This document shows positions 46,897 through 55,747 of a stretch of 64,000 nt of DNA, in pieces (position 1 is the stretch's first letter; each line of letters starts with the position of its first letter). The stretch lies in contig NZ_JACHGH010000009.1 in the NCBI RefSeq assembly GCF_014207435.1, forward strand, positions 75,885-139,884, in the 5' to 3' direction. The notes below the pieces were generated by a model. The model worked only from the letters and a program-made list of their open reading frames with translations, searched no databases and was not told where the DNA came from. The DNA is from Salirhabdus euzebyi. Its GTDB lineage: Bacteria; Bacillota; Bacilli; Bacillales; Alkalibacillaceae. Both the position numbers and the translations under genes were made by a program.

Positions 46897-46921
46897 AAAT
46901 GTTTTATTTACTTCACCAAGA

Positions 46922-47914
46922 TTATTTAAGATCTGCTAATGTTTTGATTCCAAACTCTTCACGAGTAATGATTTGCATTACTTCTGGGTAAATGTGACCG
47001 ATGAAAGCAAAGTTTTCAACTTTAGAACCTTCAAATTCACCTTCACCTTTGAAAGCGTTAAGAGCTGGAACGTGAACTGTCATACCAAGGTCTAGTTCAC
47101 CTTTACCAATACTAGCTAAGTTCTCTACAGAAGCTCCAGTTTCTTTTGATGTAACTTGTACGCCATCAATATACTTGCTCCAAAGGCCAGCCATTTCTCC
47201 ACCTAATGGATAGTAAGTACCACCAGAGCTACCAGTTCCTAATACGAACTCGTCTTTACGGCTATCTGCTGTTGCACTTACTTCTGCAACTTCAGCATCA
47301 ACTGTTAGACCTTGCTCTTCATAGTATTGCTTAGCGCCTGGGTGGATAGGAAGACCAGGTAAACCACTAAGTGCATTTTCCAATGTCATATGTGCGGATT
47401 GAGCATGTGTATTTTCTTCAGCGTATTCTAAAGAAACACGCGCTAATTCATAAGCCAACTCATTATCAATTGTATCTGTGCTACCAACAAGAATAGCATA
47501 TGCAGTTACAGTTTGAATATCCTCTTCTAGGAAATCATAAGAACCAGCTGGAATTGTATAACCAAAGTATCCAAGGTTCTCCTCTACATAAGCAACCTCT
47601 TCATCAGTTAGGCTAACTAGTGCAGCGTCTCCAGTAGCAGCTTCCAGGTCGTTTACACTACCAGAAGGTAATCCTAGTAAGCCAAATGAAACATCAACGT
47701 TTCCATCCTGAAGCTTGTCTTTTGCATCTCCAAATCCTTCTTCAAACGCTTCATAATCCCCTTCTTCAAAACCTGCACCCTCAAGGATTGATAAAGCTGC
47801 AGCTTGTGTACCACTACCAGCAGGACCGATTGCAATTTTTGCATCTCCGCCACCACATGCAGCAAGTACAAGTGCGATCATGGAAATAAATGCTAAAGTA
47901 ATGATTTTTTTCAT
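46922..47914 (-). CDS. TAXI-family TRAP solute-binding lipoprotein, circularly permuted
   Basis: 330 aa. Signal peptide and lipobox LAAC (Cys20) are normal. Normal TAXI proteins then begin with FVLGTGSSGGTYYPLGG, run to LYPEV..GIKTLADLKGK, and continue into IAIGPAGSGTQ and finally GLPIHPGAKQYYEEQGL. Here Cys20-GGGDA is joined directly to K26-IAIGPAGSGT, the usual second half runs to about L203, a linker (204-222, TVDAEVAEVSATADSRKDE) follows, then F223-VLGTGSSGG starts the usual first half, and the protein stops at LADLK (330). All segments are intact and in frame. The permease beside it shows the system is otherwise standard. GGGGGAAA precedes the ATG. Confidence 0.9.
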   Translation of the reverse strand: MKKIITLAFISMIALVLAACGGGDAKIAIGPAGSGTQAAALSILEGAGFEEGDYEAFEEGFGDAKDKLQDGNVDVSFGLLGLPSGSVNDLEAATGDAALVSLTDEEVAYVEENLGYFGYTIPAGSYDFLEEDIQTVTAYAILVGSTDTIDNELAYELARVSLEYAEENTHAQSAHMTLENALSGLPGLPIHPGAKQYYEEQGLTVDAEVAEVSATADSRKDEFVLGTGSSGGTYYPLGGEMAGLWSKYIDGVQVTSKETGASVENLASIGKGELDLGMTVHVPALNAFKGEGEFEGSKVENFAFIGHIYPEVMQIITREEFGIKTLADLK

Positions 47915-48274
47915 GAAATGTTTCCCCCTTAAATATATTTAATTTTTATACATCTCAAAGGTTTTAGAAATTATGTAAACTACTAAAATCTTTGAGAGTT
48001 ATAACAATTACTAGAAAAAATATGTAAAGAACACTAAGTAGGACTATATTTTAACACATAATTCAAGATTGTGGAAATATTGTGTAAATTTTATTAATTA
48101 TTGATAGATTTTTATAATTATAGATTAACAAAATATTGTAAAATGTTCTACCTATATATATAACAGGTAAATCAAGTTTAGAACGTAGGTTAGCCTTTCT
48201 CAAAAACGATTTTTAAGTGATAAAAAAGAAGGATTAAAACCATACTAAAAATAAATTTGGAGGTGTTAACTTTT
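47915..48274. other. Divergent intergenic region with promoter
   Basis: 360 bases, very AT-rich. On the plus strand a sigmaA-type promoter TTGTAA (48136) - 17 bases - TATAAC (48159) can serve the 95-aa gene. The opposite promoter for the TRAP operon is not clear. No ORF or known RNA. Confidence 0.55.
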
Positions 48275-48562
48275 ATGGGAGATATTAATCGTATGGAAGG
48301 TCTTGTAGCTCGAAATGAAGAGGAAGATCCGATAAAAAATGCTCATGATCAATATAATGTTTATGTAAATGATGAATACGTTGGGAACAAGACGTTAGTT
48401 ACCCAAAATGAACATGTAGACGATATTAAAAACTATTTGGAAAAACAAGGAGTAACAAATATTTCAGCCGAATTAGACGGTGATCATTACAAAATTTCGA
48501 TTGAAAATGGGGAACAGCAAAGAGTCGAAGAAATTTTATCTACCTATTTATCCATTCGATAA
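48275..48562 (+). CDS. Hypothetical protein, 95 aa
   Basis: Small acidic cytoplasmic protein with no recognised domain. A charged N-terminus (MGDINRMEGL) leads to a short alpha/beta region (YNVYVNDEYVG, then ISAELDGDHYKISIENG) that may form a small beta-sheet module. GGAGGTG lies 10 bases before the ATG at 48275. It has its own promoter and terminator, so it is probably a real single-gene unit. Confidence 0.65.
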   Translation: MGDINRMEGLVARNEEEDPIKNAHDQYNVYVNDEYVGNKTLVTQNEHVDDIKNYLEKQGVTNISAELDGDHYKISIENGEQQRVEEILSTYLSIR

Positions 48563-48569
48563 TTGTTTA

Positions 48570-48607
48570 TAAAAGGAAAGTCTATATGTAGGCTTTCCTT
48601 TTATATA
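48570..48607 (+). terminator. Terminator after 95-aa gene
   Basis: Stem AAAAGGAAAG / CTTTCCTTTT with a short loop. Confidence 0.8.
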
Positions 48608-48706
48608 TGAAACATGGTTACCGTGAATATACAGTCTTACTTAACTTATATTTAAGGATAGTATAAAATAAACAATAGTACAATACATAGGAAGGACTGA
48701 TACAGC

Positions 48707-50116
48707 ATGTCAAAACAACATATTGGTGTTGTTGGTGTTGGAGTCATGGGAAAGAGTGTTGCTCTTAATTTTGAGAGCAAAGGTTATTCTGTGTCCGTAT
48801 ATGACATTTCGGCAGAAAAAATAAACGAAATACTAGAGGAAAATAAGGAGAAAAATTTAGTTGGGACAAGCAACATAGAAGAGTTTGTCACATCTCTAGA
48901 AAAGCCAAGAAAGATAATGTTAATGGTTAATGCAGGTGCTATTACAGATAAAGCCATTGATTCTTTACTCCCTTATTTGGATAAGGACGATATTATTATT
49001 GATGGCGGTAATACACATTTTGAAGATACAAGAATGAGAAATAAACGTCTTGCAGAACGAGGCATCAACTTTATTGGGGCAGGTGTTTCGGGTGGTGAAG
49101 AAGGAGCTTTAAAAGGACCTTCTATTATGCCTGGTGGACAAAAGGATGCTTTTGATAAAGTCGAAGGGATGTTAAAAGATATTTCCGCAAAAGTAAACGG
49201 AGAAGCTTGCTGTTCATACATAGGTCCAGATGGTGCTGGTCACTATGTAAAAATGGTTCATAACGGCATTGAATATGGCGATATGCAGTTGATTAGTGAA
49301 GCTTATTTCTTTTTAAAACACACTTTAGAGTTGAGTGCGGAAGAATTACATGAAGTGTTCGCCGAATGGAACAAAGGAGAACTGGACAGTTATTTAATAG
49401 AAATAACAGCAGATATTTTCACTAAGAAGGATGAAGAAACTGGAAAGCCACTCGTTGATGTCATACTTGATACTGCTGGACAAAAAGGAACTGGAAAGTG
49501 GACAAGTACAAGTGCACTAGACTTAGGCGTTTCCTTGCCAATTATAACGGAATCAGTTTTTGCGAGGTTTATTTCAGCTAGAAAAGAAGAGAGAATCCAG
49601 GCAAGTAAATTCCTTAGTGGACCAACTACAAAACCTGAAATAAACATAAGTAAAGAAGAATTAATTGAAGCGGTTAGACAGGCGTTATTTATGAGTAAAA
49701 TATGCTCCTATGCACAAGGCTTTACACAGTTAAAAGCAGCATCAGATGAGTATGATTGGAATTTGGATTTTGGATCAATTGCGATGCTTTGGAGAGGCGG
49801 ATGTATTATCCGTGCCGCTTTCTTACAAAATATTAAGGATGCATATGATCGGAACGCAAATCTTGATAACCTATTATTGGACGATTATTTTACAAATATT
49901 GTGGACTCCTACCAGAGTGGTCTTCGAAAAATAATATCTATTGCTGTCCAGCATGGTATTCCGGTTCCTTCGTTTTCTGCTGCTCTTGCTTACTACGACA
50001 GCTATCGTACGGAAACATTGCCTGCCAACTTAATTCAAGCACAACGGGATTATTTCGGTGCTCATACGTATCAACGAGTTGATAAAGAAGGTACATTCCA
50101 TACGAAGTGGTATTAA
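48707..50116 (+). CDS. gndA: 6-phosphogluconate dehydrogenase, decarboxylating
   Basis: 469 aa enzyme of the oxidative pentose phosphate pathway: 6-phosphogluconate to ribulose 5-phosphate with NADP reduction and CO2 release. N-terminal nucleotide-binding motif [15 protein letters not shown], substrate motifs [21 protein letters not shown] (shown in part as GVSGGEEGA), [15 protein letters not shown] and the C-terminal [23 protein letters not shown] region (DYFGAHTY). Length is that of the long, bacterial-eukaryotic form. zwf lies 1 kb away on the other strand, so the two NADPH-forming steps are neighbours but separately transcribed. Confidence 0.96.
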   Translation: MSKQHIGVVGVGVMGKSVALNFESKGYSVSVYDISAEKINEILEENKEKNLVGTSNIEEFVTSLEKPRKIMLMVNAGAITDKAIDSLLPYLDKDDIIIDGGNTHFEDTRMRNKRLAERGINFIGAGVSGGEEGALKGPSIMPGGQKDAFDKVEGMLKDISAKVNGEACCSYIGPDGAGHYVKMVHNGIEYGDMQLISEAYFFLKHTLELSAEELHEVFAEWNKGELDSYLIEITADIFTKKDEETGKPLVDVILDTAGQKGTGKWTSTSALDLGVSLPIITESVFARFISARKEERIQASKFLSGPTTKPEINISKEELIEAVRQALFMSKICSYAQGFTQLKAASDEYDWNLDFGSIAMLWRGGCIIRAAFLQNIKDAYDRNANLDNLLLDDYFTNIVDSYQSGLRKIISIAVQHGIPVPSFSAALAYYDSYRTETLPANLIQAQRDYFGAHTYQRVDKEGTFHTKWY

Positions 50117-50117
50117 A

Positions 50118-50152
50118 AAATCGGGTCAGACATTTTTGTCTGACCCGTTTTT
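50118..50152 (+). terminator. Terminator after gndA
   Basis: Stem CGGGTCAGACA / TGTCTGACCCG with T6. Confidence 0.9.
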
Positions 50153-50160
50153 TCATTGCT

Positions 50161-50516
50161 TAGGAAATTATAAAATTGTGGACTTTTGGATAAGTTGGCT
50201 ACACGGAGGAGCCAAGTCTAGCTCCAGCACCTACCCCCTCGGGACATAAGTCAATCCCTTCTGTGGCAAAAACCTCCACGGCAGGTCTTGCCTTATGCCT
50301 GTCGGGGGTGAGCAAGGCGCTTGCGCTTTTGTTCTTGCTTAGGAAATTATAAAATTGTGGACTTTTGGATAAGTTGGCTGCACGGAGGAGCCAAGTCTAG
50401 ATCCAGCACCTACCCCCGACAGGGATAAGTCAATCCCTTCTGTGGCAAAACCGCCACGGCAGGTCTTGTCTTATGCCTGTCGGGGGTGAACAAGGCGCTT
50501 GCGCTTTCGTTCTTAC
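50161..50516. repeat. Tandem pair of a 179-bp intergenic repeat
   Basis: Two head-to-tail copies, 50161-50339 and 50340-50516, differing at a few positions. Each holds GGAGGAGCCAAGTCTAG, a pair of inverted blocks (CCCCCGACAGG / CCTGTCGGGGG) able to fold into a long hairpin, and ends in CAAGGCGCTTGCGCTTT. Copy 2 runs into the stop codon of the cyclase gene. The unit resembles a repeat widespread between genes in Bacillaceae; no ORF. Confidence 0.88.
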
Positions 50517-51127
50517 AGATCAAATAACAATACTCGTGCTGGGGATGCATCTGTTCCAATAAGTTTTAATGGTGCCGCAACCATATGATAGGTTCCTGCT
50601 TCCACGTCTTTAAAAGTTAGACCTTCAATAACAATAACATTATTAGCAAATAAGGTTTTATGAGTAGGATGACCTTCTTGTGCACGCTCCACTCCTAACG
50701 CATCAATACCGACTCCTCGAACGCCTATATCACTAAGTAATTTGGCTCCACTTTCAGCCAAATAAATAAATTCAAAATTAAATCCTTCATCAAAGGAATT
50801 TTTCGTTTTAAATAAAACAAAATCCCCTTTTTGAATGGCTAAATCTTCTAGATCCTTAGCTGTGATTCCGCCTGTCACTTTCGTGAGGTCAAATACTTTG
50901 GCTTCCCCAACTAAGCTATTTAAATCAAGGGATTCAAATGTCTCACCATCATTTATCATATGTAATGGTGCATCTATATGAGTTCCGGTATGTGCATCTA
51001 TCTTTATCGTAGATTCTGTGACGTGTGCATTTGTTACCTTACTAAATTGTGGTTGTTTTTCTGGCTTGTTTTTGTAAACAGGCATTCCTTCGTAAATAGG
51101 AACGGATATATCATACATTTTCTTCAA
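50513..51127 (-). CDS. Cyclase family protein (kynurenine formamidase-like)
   Basis: 204 aa. Metal-dependent hydrolase of the cyclase/KynB fold with the diagnostic HTGTHIDAPLH motif near residue 55 and a distal GxDALGxE-like segment (GIDALGVER). Known members hydrolyse N-formylkynurenine or related amides; no tryptophan-degradation genes are near, so the substrate is open. The TTG at 51127 is preferred because AAAGGGG lies about 9 bases before it. It begins 20 bases after zwf and is probably in one operon with it. Confidence 0.85.
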   Translation of the reverse strand: MKKMYDISVPIYEGMPVYKNKPEKQPQFSKVTNAHVTESTIKIDAHTGTHIDAPLHMINDGETFESLDLNSLVGEAKVFDLTKVTGGITAKDLEDLAIQKGDFVLFKTKNSFDEGFNFEFIYLAESGAKLLSDIGVRGVGIDALGVERAQEGHPTHKTLFANNVIVIEGLTFKDVEAGTYHMVAAPLKLIGTDASPARVLLFDL

Positions 51128-51147
51128 GGTATTTAATCCCCTTTCCA

Positions 51148-52653
51148 CTATATTGAATAATCACTGTCATCAAGAATAGGCCACCAATGGAAACCATCCT
51201 CCGCAAGTAGATCATCAGCTACCTTTGGCCCCATTGTTCCAGACCGGTAATTTGGAAAATCACTTACTTTATTATTTTCCCATGCTTTATAAATAGTATC
51301 AACAAATTGCCATGATAATGCTACTTCATCCCAATGTGTAAAATTAGTGGAATCCCCTAAAATGGCATCATATAGTAGCTTTTCATATGCTTCGGGGTTA
51401 TTTGATTCATCTAAACAGTTGTTACAGTAATCTAATTTAACCGGAGTAGTCTCCCCTGGAATATTAAGCTTTTTCCCATTTAAAACAATGGAAATACCCT
51501 CATCGGGTTGTATATGAATGATCAAAAGATTTGGGTGCATATTGTCTTCGGACTTGTAGTATAAATTCATCGGTAATTCTTTAAACTGAATAACAACTTT
51601 TGTCGATTTTTCCGTCATTCTTTTCCCTGTACGTATATAAATAGGTACACCTGCCCAACGGAAATTATTGATGGAAAGCTTCCCGGCAACAAATGTTTCT
51701 GTATTAGATTGAGGATCTACTTTATTTTCTGAGCGGTAGGCAGGTACATCCTTTCCATATATATTGCCTTCATCATATTGTCCTCGAACAAAATATTGAT
51801 CTACTTCATCAACTGTCATTCGTTTAATTGCTCGTAAAACTTTGATTTTTTCACTTCTGATTTCTTCTGTTGTTAAACTAATTGGTGGTTCCATTGCTAA
51901 AAGTGAAACCATTTGTAGCATGTGGTTTTGAACCATGTCTCTTAATGCACCAGCCTGATCATAGTAACCTCCACGGTCTTCTACTCCGAGGGATTCACTA
52001 GAGGTAATCTGGATATTAGAAATATATCTATTGTTCCATAATGGTTCGAAAATGGCATTCGCAAAACGGATGACCTCAATGTTTTGAACCATTGCTTTTC
52101 CAAGGTAATGATCAATACGGTAAATTTCATCCTCTTGAAAGGCCTCTCGAATATCATTATTTAATTTTTGAGCGGATGGAAGATCATGACCGAATGGTTT
52201 CTCAATAATTAAACGGTTCCAACCTTGATCATTTGTAACTCCTTCAGATTTTAAGTAAGAAGCAATTGTACCAAAAAATTCAGGAGCCATTGCCATATAA
52301 AACATTCTGTTACCAGGAATGTTAAATTGTCCTTCTAAATCATGTAGAAGCATATTTAAATCTTGGTAATGTTGTTTATCGGTAACATCAAAAGATACGT
52401 AATGAAAATGGGACAAAAATGTCTCCACATTATCAACCAGTTCAATTTTGGACTCTTGAATGGACGTTCTTACATTATTGCGAAATGCTTCATTATCTAA
52501 TTCGCGTCTTGCAACACCAATAACAGAAAAATTTTCATTCAATTTTCCTTTTTTGTAAAGGCTATATATGGAAGGGAACAATTTTCGGTTGGCTAAATCA
52601 CCTGTTGCCCCAAATATGACGATTGAGCAGTATGTACGATTATCATTATTCAT
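51148..52653 (-). CDS. zwf: Glucose-6-phosphate dehydrogenase
   Basis: 501 aa, first enzyme of the oxidative pentose phosphate pathway. NADP-binding GATGDLANRKLFPS, active-site RIDHYLGK with the catalytic His, IIEKPFGHD and FRWAGVPIYIRTGKRM are all present. Start at 52653 is set by AAGGTGAGGA; the ORF extends further upstream without a binding site. Followed by the cyclase gene on the same strand. The 260-bp gap to the divergent permease must hold promoters for both. Confidence 0.96.
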   Translation of the reverse strand: MNNDNRTYCSIVIFGATGDLANRKLFPSIYSLYKKGKLNENFSVIGVARRELDNEAFRNNVRTSIQESKIELVDNVETFLSHFHYVSFDVTDKQHYQDLNMLLHDLEGQFNIPGNRMFYMAMAPEFFGTIASYLKSEGVTNDQGWNRLIIEKPFGHDLPSAQKLNNDIREAFQEDEIYRIDHYLGKAMVQNIEVIRFANAIFEPLWNNRYISNIQITSSESLGVEDRGGYYDQAGALRDMVQNHMLQMVSLLAMEPPISLTTEEIRSEKIKVLRAIKRMTVDEVDQYFVRGQYDEGNIYGKDVPAYRSENKVDPQSNTETFVAGKLSINNFRWAGVPIYIRTGKRMTEKSTKVVIQFKELPMNLYYKSEDNMHPNLLIIHIQPDEGISIVLNGKKLNIPGETTPVKLDYCNNCLDESNNPEAYEKLLYDAILGDSTNFTHWDEVALSWQFVDTIYKAWENNKVSDFPNYRSGTMGPKVADDLLAEDGFHWWPILDDSDYSI

Positions 52654-52912
52654 TAAAATCCTCACCTTCATTAATTTGGTACTAGATAGTATTCCACAAA
52701 TGAACACATGCTACTTAAAATAGCTATTTATAACTAAATTCCTTTAGTGTTATTTTTTTCTATAAAAAAAGCTCCTCAAAATCAAAATTATAACGTTTTT
52801 CGGCACTATTATCAATTTTTCGGGTTTAATAGCCATTTTTTTTCATAAATATTTTATGAAATTTGTTTTATGGGGGAATGTAAAACATGTAAAGGATGAA
52901 GGGGGGATATAA

Positions 52913-54250
52913 ATGAGTCAATCAAAAACCAATACTAATAATAAGGGAAGTATGAAATGGTGGCAGCTATCCCTTTTTGGAGTAGGCTGTACAATTGGGA
53001 CAGGCTTTTTCCTCGGCTCTAGTTTCGGAATAAAACTTGGAGGGCCATCTATTCTAATTGGATTTGTATTAGCAGGCTTAACCACCTATTTAGTATTTGA
53101 TGCCCTTGCGCGGATGACAGCAAACGATCCACAAAAAGGAGCCTTTCGTACATATGCTAAAAAGGCTTTAGGACACTGGGCCGGCTTTTCAGTCGGATGG
53201 GTTTATTGGAGTTCTGAAATGCTAATTATGGGTAGTCAGTTAACAGCCTTGTCCATATTTACGAGGTTTTGGTTTCCAAATATACCGATGTGGATATTCG
53301 CAACAGGATATGGGGTCCTTGGTTTAGTTGTTTTGCTAGCTGGAGCGAAAAAGTTAAGTAAATTGGAAAATATTTTCGCTGTAATAAAAATTGCAGCCAT
53401 TGTTATGTTTATAGCTATCGCTGCTGCTTTCGTTTTTGGTTGGATCGACACGTCGAAGAATCTTGCAGTTCCAAACAGTATAGGAGAATGGTTCCCTAAG
53501 GGATTTTTAGGATTTTGGTCTTCTTTAATTTTTGCATTTTATGCTTTTGGCGGAATAGAAGTAATGGGTTTAATGGCAACAGAGCTGAAAAATCCTAAGG
53601 ATGCTCCTAAGGCAGGCAGCATTATGCTTATCGTTCTAGTCATTATTTATGTTTTATCAATAGGCTTAGCATTACTATTAATTCCTTGGGACGGATTTAA
53701 TACCGATGATAGTCCTTTTGTTACTGTTCTAGAAGAATATAATCTTTCCATTATGCCGCACGTATTTAATGGCGCGTTAATTATAGCTGGTTTCTCAACG
53801 ATGGTTGCTGCACTTTATGGTGTTACAACTATATTAGGTTCCTTAGCAGAGGATGGGGATGCTCCAAAAGTTTTTGCTAAAAAAGGAAAACTTAAGATTC
53901 CTTTTGCCTCTCTTGTTTTATTAATAATTGTTTTAATTGGTTCCATCATAATGGCCTTAGTATTACCTGAAAAAATTTATGAATATATCACTACTGGAGC
54001 AGGGTTAATGCTTCTGTATAACTGGCTTTTTATTTTAACGTCGGGACATAAATTAAACAGTCCAAATGCGTTCGGGAAAATTAAATACGTATTAGGGATG
54101 ACTTTAGTTCTTGCTGGAATTAGTGGAACACTTATAAGTTCATCTAATCGGCCTGGTTTCTTTATTAGTATAGGGTTTGTCTGTTTAATTGTTATCGTTA
54201 CTTTTATCATGTCAAAAAAGTGGAAAAAGCAAGAAGCAAAAAAAGGATAA
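52913..54250 (+). CDS. APC-superfamily amino acid permease
   Basis: 445 aa, about 12 transmembrane helices. Starts with a hydrophilic tail, then GVGCTIGTGFFLGSS, the helix-1 substrate-binding signature of amino-acid/polyamine/organocation carriers. Conserved FAFYAFGGIEVMGLMATELKNP is seen in helix 6 (in part FYAFGGIEVMG). Closest in style to Bacillus GABA/aromatic/proline-type permeases of the AAT family, but the substrate is not predictable. GGGGGGAT precedes the ATG. Confidence 0.88.
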   Translation: MSQSKTNTNNKGSMKWWQLSLFGVGCTIGTGFFLGSSFGIKLGGPSILIGFVLAGLTTYLVFDALARMTANDPQKGAFRTYAKKALGHWAGFSVGWVYWSSEMLIMGSQLTALSIFTRFWFPNIPMWIFATGYGVLGLVVLLAGAKKLSKLENIFAVIKIAAIVMFIAIAAAFVFGWIDTSKNLAVPNSIGEWFPKGFLGFWSSLIFAFYAFGGIEVMGLMATELKNPKDAPKAGSIMLIVLVIIYVLSIGLALLLIPWDGFNTDDSPFVTVLEEYNLSIMPHVFNGALIIAGFSTMVAALYGVTTILGSLAEDGDAPKVFAKKGKLKIPFASLVLLIIVLIGSIIMALVLPEKIYEYITTGAGLMLLYNWLFILTSGHKLNSPNAFGKIKYVLGMTLVLAGISGTLISSSNRPGFFISIGFVCLIVIVTFIMSKKWKKQEAKKG

Positions 54251-54282
54251 TCAAGAGGCAATTTCTCTTGATTATCCTAATA
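54244..54282. terminator. Bidirectional terminator
   Basis: Stem GGATAATCAAGAG / CTCTTGATTATCC between convergent genes; it overlaps the last codons of the LysE-type gene. Confidence 0.8.
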
Positions 54283-54907
54283 AAAGTTTAAAACCTTCAT
54301 ATCCGAAATAAATTCCAAATCCTATTAAGGATATTCCTGATAATCTAGATAAGAAAGTAAGTGTGTTTCCCTTTAATACACGTCGGAAACCACTAGAAGC
54401 AGTAGCCATAAACAAGTCCCAAGTCAGTAAACCTATAAAAATGGCAATACTGTACAAAATGAGTTGGTTTGTACTATTTGTAGCTACAGTCTTTGCAAGG
54501 ACGGAACCATAAATTCCTAACCAAAAAAGGATCGTTAATGGATTGGAAATAGACATTAAAAATCCAGTAATAAAAGATTTATGCAAAGGCTCCGCCTGTC
54601 TTTTATCATTTGCCTTTAGTTTGCTAGAGCTTGCCATACTTTCAATACCTGTATAAATAAGAACAAAGGCCCCAAATAACCATAAAAATGTTTTAATGAA
54701 TGGCGTATCAACAATGTGAACCATTCCTAAATAAACAGCTAACATGTAAATCCCATCAGCTGTGACCGCCCCTAGGCCAACAAACCAAGAATGGAAGAAA
54801 CCATTCTTCATCCCCTTATCTAATTGGGCAGCATTTACTGGACCTATTGGAATAGCTAGTGAGAGTCCTAATAATATATAACTAAAAAATACGCTCAACG
54901 AAAACAC
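54272..54907 (-). CDS. LysE-family amino acid exporter
   Basis: 211 aa with six predicted transmembrane helices. The LysE/RhtB signature is at the N-terminus (LGLSLAIPIGPVNAAQL), followed by GLGAVTADGIYMLAVYLG and the SISNPLTILFWLGIYG helix. Family members export basic or neutral amino acids. Expressed alone. Opposite to an amino-acid importer, perhaps balancing amino-acid pools. Confidence 0.88.
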   Translation of the reverse strand: MFSLSVFFSYILLGLSLAIPIGPVNAAQLDKGMKNGFFHSWFVGLGAVTADGIYMLAVYLGMVHIVDTPFIKTFLWLFGAFVLIYTGIESMASSSKLKANDKRQAEPLHKSFITGFLMSISNPLTILFWLGIYGSVLAKTVATNSTNQLILYSIAIFIGLLTWDLFMATASSGFRRVLKGNTLTFLSRLSGISLIGFGIYFGYEGFKLLLG

Positions 54908-55063
54908 TCCTTACGAAAAGAACTTGTCTACAAATTTTTATTCATAAGGTAAGACTTGTACTACTAAAAAATTCGAAAAGTATATTTTTTTTAGCTGTAT
55001 AACATGATCCCCTTAAACAAAATTTATGATAAACAAAAAAATAATCAAGAAGCAGGTGAAATA

Positions 55064-55315
55064 ATGGAAAATGATATGTCCTTTGAGGGTGTAATGGAAG
55101 CCGTGAGAAGCGCGGAAAAAGCAATTGTGCAAGCACAAGGTAATGATAACCCTCAAGATTTTCAACGGGCACACCTACACATCATGCAGGCCCAACAGTT
55201 AATAAATGATTTCCAACAAAATGACATGGTTAGAGATGAACATCAAAGAATGGACCTACACCATGCTCAAGAACTATTAAAACACCTTTTAAATGCACAA
55301 GATGCCATTCAATAA
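55064..55315 (+). CDS. Hypothetical helical protein, 83 aa
   Basis: Acidic, Gln/His-rich, almost entirely helical (FEGVMEAVRSAEKAIVQAQ, then two more amphipathic helices). AGGTGAA precedes the ATG at 55064; an ORF extension to 55004 has no binding site. The SAEKAIVQAQ start recalls small DUF2564-like Bacillus proteins, but I am not confident. First of three closely spaced genes leading to the erythromycin-esterase-like protein. Confidence 0.65.
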   Translation: MENDMSFEGVMEAVRSAEKAIVQAQGNDNPQDFQRAHLHIMQAQQLINDFQQNDMVRDEHQRMDLHHAQELLKHLLNAQDAIQ

Positions 55316-55335
55316 CGACAAAGTAAGGGGTAACA

Positions 55336-55716
55336 GTGGTGAGTGATAACATTGTTCAAGCGATTAGTCCTGAGTTAAAACAACTAATAAAACGAGAAAT
55401 AGAGGGATTGTCTTTTTCAAAAAACTTCCGATCTGCAACAGCTGAAGAGTGGTATGTATTTTTACCCAGTTATAAGGATCCTGTTTCACGTGGAGCGGCG
55501 GGAAAAGCAATTGTTCATTATGATTTAATGGGTAATCGGGAAATTTTCATTAATACGACCATCATATTTGATGACCCAGCACTTCATAAGCCCGAGGTGC
55601 ATTCTCTTCTTTATGCAATTTGTGAAGAGCTGGTGAATCGCTTAGTAGGATATGCGGATACTTTGCTGTCTGTCCATGCTGGCGAAAACTCGTATCGAGC
55701 AGAGTATAAAAACTGA
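55336..55716 (+). CDS. Hypothetical protein, 126 aa
   Basis: Soluble alpha/beta protein without a recognised domain. Starts at one of two adjacent GTG codons (55336 or 55339) with AAGGGG just upstream, 20 bases after the preceding gene. Contains FRSATAEEWYVFLPSY and a C-terminal helix region. Position suggests cotranslation with its neighbours. Function unknown. Confidence 0.65.
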   Translation: MVSDNIVQAISPELKQLIKREIEGLSFSKNFRSATAEEWYVFLPSYKDPVSRGAAGKAIVHYDLMGNREIFINTTIIFDDPALHKPEVHSLLYAICEELVNRLVGYADTLLSVHAGENSYRAEYKN

Positions 55717-55747
55717 CTTAAAAAATAAGTGGTGAAGGAGTTTAACA

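Noticed and set aside
50161..50516. CRISPR array
   Set aside because: Only two long near-identical units with no short repeats or spacers, and no cas genes.
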